This document shows positions 5,233 through 6,511 of a stretch of DNA of 6,511 nucleotides, piece after piece. The translations under genes and the position numbers were made by a program. Each line of letters starts with the position of its first letter. Position 1 is the first letter of the stretch. This DNA is from Gallionella sp. UBA4737 (GTDB lineage: Bacteria; Pseudomonadota; Gammaproteobacteria; Burkholderiales; Gallionellaceae). The DNA is taken from positions 68,768 to 75,278 of the forward strand of contig DHIV01000078.1 in the NCBI GenBank assembly GCA_002403995.1, read 5' to 3'. The notes beneath the pieces are model-generated. The model saw only the letters and a list, made by a program, of their open reading frames with translations, ran no database searches and was not told the origin of the DNA.

Positions 5233-5311
5233 GTAGGGTGGATAAAGGCACATCGTGCCGTATCCACCATTCCGCATGGTGGATGCGTGCTTCGCACTTT
5301 ATCCACCCTAC
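5233..5311 (+). repeat. 79-bp cloverleaf-like palindromic element
   Basis: Perfect 15-bp terminal inverted repeats (GTAGGGTGGATAAAG 5233-5247, complement 5297-5311) enclose three hairpins. These are GGCAC/GTGCC around 5252-5254, a 9-bp stem ATCCACCAT 5262-5270 with ATGGTGGAT 5276-5284 (loop TCCGC), and GTGC/GCAC around TTC 5291-5293. An ATGCG before the element and a CGCAT after it extend the outer pairing across a small bulge. It starts 23 bases after repeat copy 2 and ends 20 bases before the MBL gene start. Sequence outside the GTAGGG.TGG-type ends is unrelated to copy 2. It is non-coding and REP/MITE-like. No tRNA T-loop is present. Confidence 0.85.
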
Positions 5312-5331
5312 CGCATTTAAAACGGGAAGGA

Positions 5332-6381
5332 ATGAATAACGTTGCTGCCATGCGCCCGACTTTCCATCCCAATCTGGTAAACGGTTCGACCGGAGACCCC
5401 GCGCTGTATGTCGACTGCCTGTTCGAGCATCGCGCGCTGCTGTTCGATCTTGGCGACATCCAGGCACTTCCCCCGCGCAAACTGCTGCGCATCAGCCACG
5501 TGTTCGTCAGCCATGTGCATATGGATCATTTCATCGGCTTCGATTGGCTGCTGCGCATCCTGCTGGGGCGGGATAAGGACTTGCAGTTGTTCGGTCCGCC
5601 CGGCTTTCTGGATCAGGTGGAGCACAAACTGCGCGCCTACACCTGGAATCTGGTGCACAACTATCTGTCCGATTTTACGCTGCACGTCACAGAGGTGGAT
5701 GGCAAAGGGACTGGGCGGCGCGCCAGCTTCCGCTGCCGCAGCGCGTTCCGTCGTGAAGATGAAACAAGCGTGATCTGCCCGGACAATGTGTTGCTGCGCG
5801 AACCGGCCATGCAGGTACGTTGCACCTTGCTCGATCACGGCGGCATCCCCTGCCTGGCTTATGCGCTGCAGGAACAGGCGCACGTCAATGTGTGGAAGAA
5901 CCGTTTGCAGGAACTCGGCCTGCCGGTGGGTGCGTGGCTGCGCGACATGAAGCAGGCGGTGCTGCGCAACGAACCGGAGCATTGGCAGATACAGGTGGTC
6001 TGGCGCGAGGAAGATGCACAGCGTGAGCGGCTGGTGTCGCTGGCCGAATTGCAGCCCGCGCTACGCATCGTGCCCGGCCAGAAGATCGCCTACGTTACCG
6101 ATGTCGCATGGCACGAGGCCAACGTGGCACGCATCGTCGACCTGGCACGCGACGCCGACCTGCTGTACATCGAGGCGGTATTCATGGAACGCGATGCCGA
6201 ACACGGGCAGCGCAAGTTCCACCTGACTGCGCGCCAAGCCGGCGAGATTGCCCGTGCTGCGCATGCCGGCAGCGTCATTGCTATGCATTTTTCGCCGCGC
6301 TATATCGGCGAGGACAGGGCATTGCTGCGTGCCGAAGTAGAGGCGGCATTTGGCGGCGCTTCAATGACCGCTTTCCAGTAA
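5332..6381 (+). CDS. RNase Z-like MBL-fold metal-dependent hydrolase
   Basis: A 349-residue metallo-beta-lactamase-fold hydrolase with the motif order of RNase Z-type enzymes. It has the metal motif HVHMDH (61-66), LLDHGG with His169 as the likely next ligand, and an LGLPVGAWL segment near 188-196 resembling the LGIPxGP block. GQKIAYVTDV follows with Asp257 in place of the usual GDT aspartate, then YIEAVF (279-284), FHLTA with His297, and AMHFSPRY with the last His ligand at 319. All metal ligands appear present, so it is probably active. Whether the substrate is tRNA or something else cannot be told, and no Gly/Pro-rich tRNA-binding arm is obvious. ATG 5332 has GGGAAGG (5324-5330) very close. 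ATG 5350 (starting MRPTFHP) is an alternative start but lies 19 bases from it. The frame stays open upstream to 5194 only by reading through the palindromic element. Confidence 0.9.
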   Translation: MNNVAAMRPTFHPNLVNGSTGDPALYVDCLFEHRALLFDLGDIQALPPRKLLRISHVFVSHVHMDHFIGFDWLLRILLGRDKDLQLFGPPGFLDQVEHKLRAYTWNLVHNYLSDFTLHVTEVDGKGTGRRASFRCRSAFRREDETSVICPDNVLLREPAMQVRCTLLDHGGIPCLAYALQEQAHVNVWKNRLQELGLPVGAWLRDMKQAVLRNEPEHWQIQVVWREEDAQRERLVSLAELQPALRIVPGQKIAYVTDVAWHEANVARIVDLARDADLLYIEAVFMERDAEHGQRKFHLTARQAGEIARAAHAGSVIAMHFSPRYIGEDRALLRAEVEAAFGGASMTAFQ

Positions 6382-6396
6382 ACTGCTACACGGATC

Positions 6397-6424
6397 GAAG
6401 TTCCGCAGCCATGAGCGGAACTTC
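6397..6424 (+). other. Strong 10-bp hairpin behind the MBL gene
   Basis: GAAGTTCCGC (6397-6406) pairs perfectly with GCGGAACTTC (6415-6424) around AGCCATGA, 15 bases after the stop. No T-run follows, so it is either a non-canonical terminator or 3'-end stabiliser of the MBL transcript, or a dyad operator for the gene starting at 6495. The rest of 6425-6483 shows no clear promoter. A TTGATA at 6428-6433 lacks a good -10 at the right distance. Confidence 0.5.
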
Positions 6425-6483
6425 AACTTGATAATCAACCTGATTCACGGCACGATGCAACCATGAATACGCCGCACTAACTT

Positions 6484-6489
6484 AAAGGA
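6484..6489 (+). promoter_or_regulatory. Shine-Dalgarno for the gene leaving the window
   Basis: AAAGGA lies 5 bases before ATG 6495, a good position for initiation, and is the main evidence that the ATG starts a real gene. Confidence 0.65.
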
Positions 6490-6494
6490 CATCC

Positions 6495-6511
6495 ATGGTA
6501 CTGCTTGAATT
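6495..6511 (+). CDS. 5' end of a gene running out of the window (possibly MTH1187-type thiamine-binding protein)
   Basis: Only Met-Val-Leu-Leu-Glu and two bases (TT, so Phe or Leu) are visible. The AAAGGA 5 bases upstream supports a genuine start. Proteins of the MTH1187/DUF77 thiamine-binding family typically begin MVLLEF, which fits, but five residues cannot establish identity and this is a hint only. Confidence 0.4.

Noticed and set aside
5233..5311. Cloverleaf element as a tRNA gene
   Set aside because: The 15-bp acceptor-like stem is too long, the loops are 3-5 bases, and there is no GTTCRANNC T-loop or D-loop consensus.
5194..5331. N-terminal extension of the MBL protein from base 5194
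   Set aside because: It would translate the end of repeat copy 2 and the whole cloverleaf palindrome. Family similarity begins near MRPTFHP, and the GGGAAGG is just before ATG 5332.
5317..5982. Open frame of 221 codons on the - strand opposite the MBL gene
   Set aside because: Mirror image of the conserved MBL frame, with no motif and no plausible start signal.

Overview
The window reads as a piece of a Gram-negative proteobacterial chromosome, most likely betaproteobacterial. This is inferred from the rnhA-dnaQ gene order, the close match of the RNase HI and DnaQ epsilon sequences to proteobacterial forms, and the lemA/TPM gene set. The species cannot be named from this alone. Every gene I can support is on the + strand. 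The sequence is moderately GC-rich, and that codon bias opens long but meaningless frames on the opposite strand. No tRNA, rRNA, CRISPR array or transposase gene is visible.

Layout. (1) 1-1006: the 3' part of rnhA (RNase HI), two small tandem hairpins, then dnaQ (DNA polymerase III epsilon, the proofreading exonuclease). (2) 1083-2309: an HI0933/YhiN-like FAD-binding oxidoreductase. (3) 2314-2404: a 91-bp palindromic intergenic repeat, followed by an extended -10 promoter. (4) 2482-5118: a tight four-gene operon made of a LemA lipoprotein, two secreted and membrane-anchored TPM-domain proteins, and a cytosolic TPM-domain protein. Its genes are separated by 1 base, 0 bases and a 1-base overlap. 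(5) 5122-5331: a second copy of the same repeat (89 bp, differing by two single-base indels), followed at once by an unrelated cloverleaf-like palindrome. (6) 5332-6381: an RNase Z-like metallo-beta-lactamase-fold hydrolase. (7) 6397-6511: a strong hairpin and the first codons of a gene that runs off the window.

How the genes work together. RNase HI and DnaQ both belong to genome maintenance. LemA and TPM proteins recur together in bacterial genomes, and their compartments here (periplasm/membrane plus cytosol) suggest an envelope-associated assembly of still undefined function. The FAD enzyme and the MBL hydrolase show no obvious link to their neighbours.

The most unusual features are non-coding or organisational. 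Near-identical palindromic repeats in direct orientation bracket the lemA-TPM operon. Intergenic palindromes that open with GTAGG sit within a few bases of stop codons. The ribosome binding sites of the second and third TPM genes are carved out of the codons for the preceding protein's conserved Ala-Ser-Gly C-terminus. I see nothing that amounts to a clearly new defence or mobile system.
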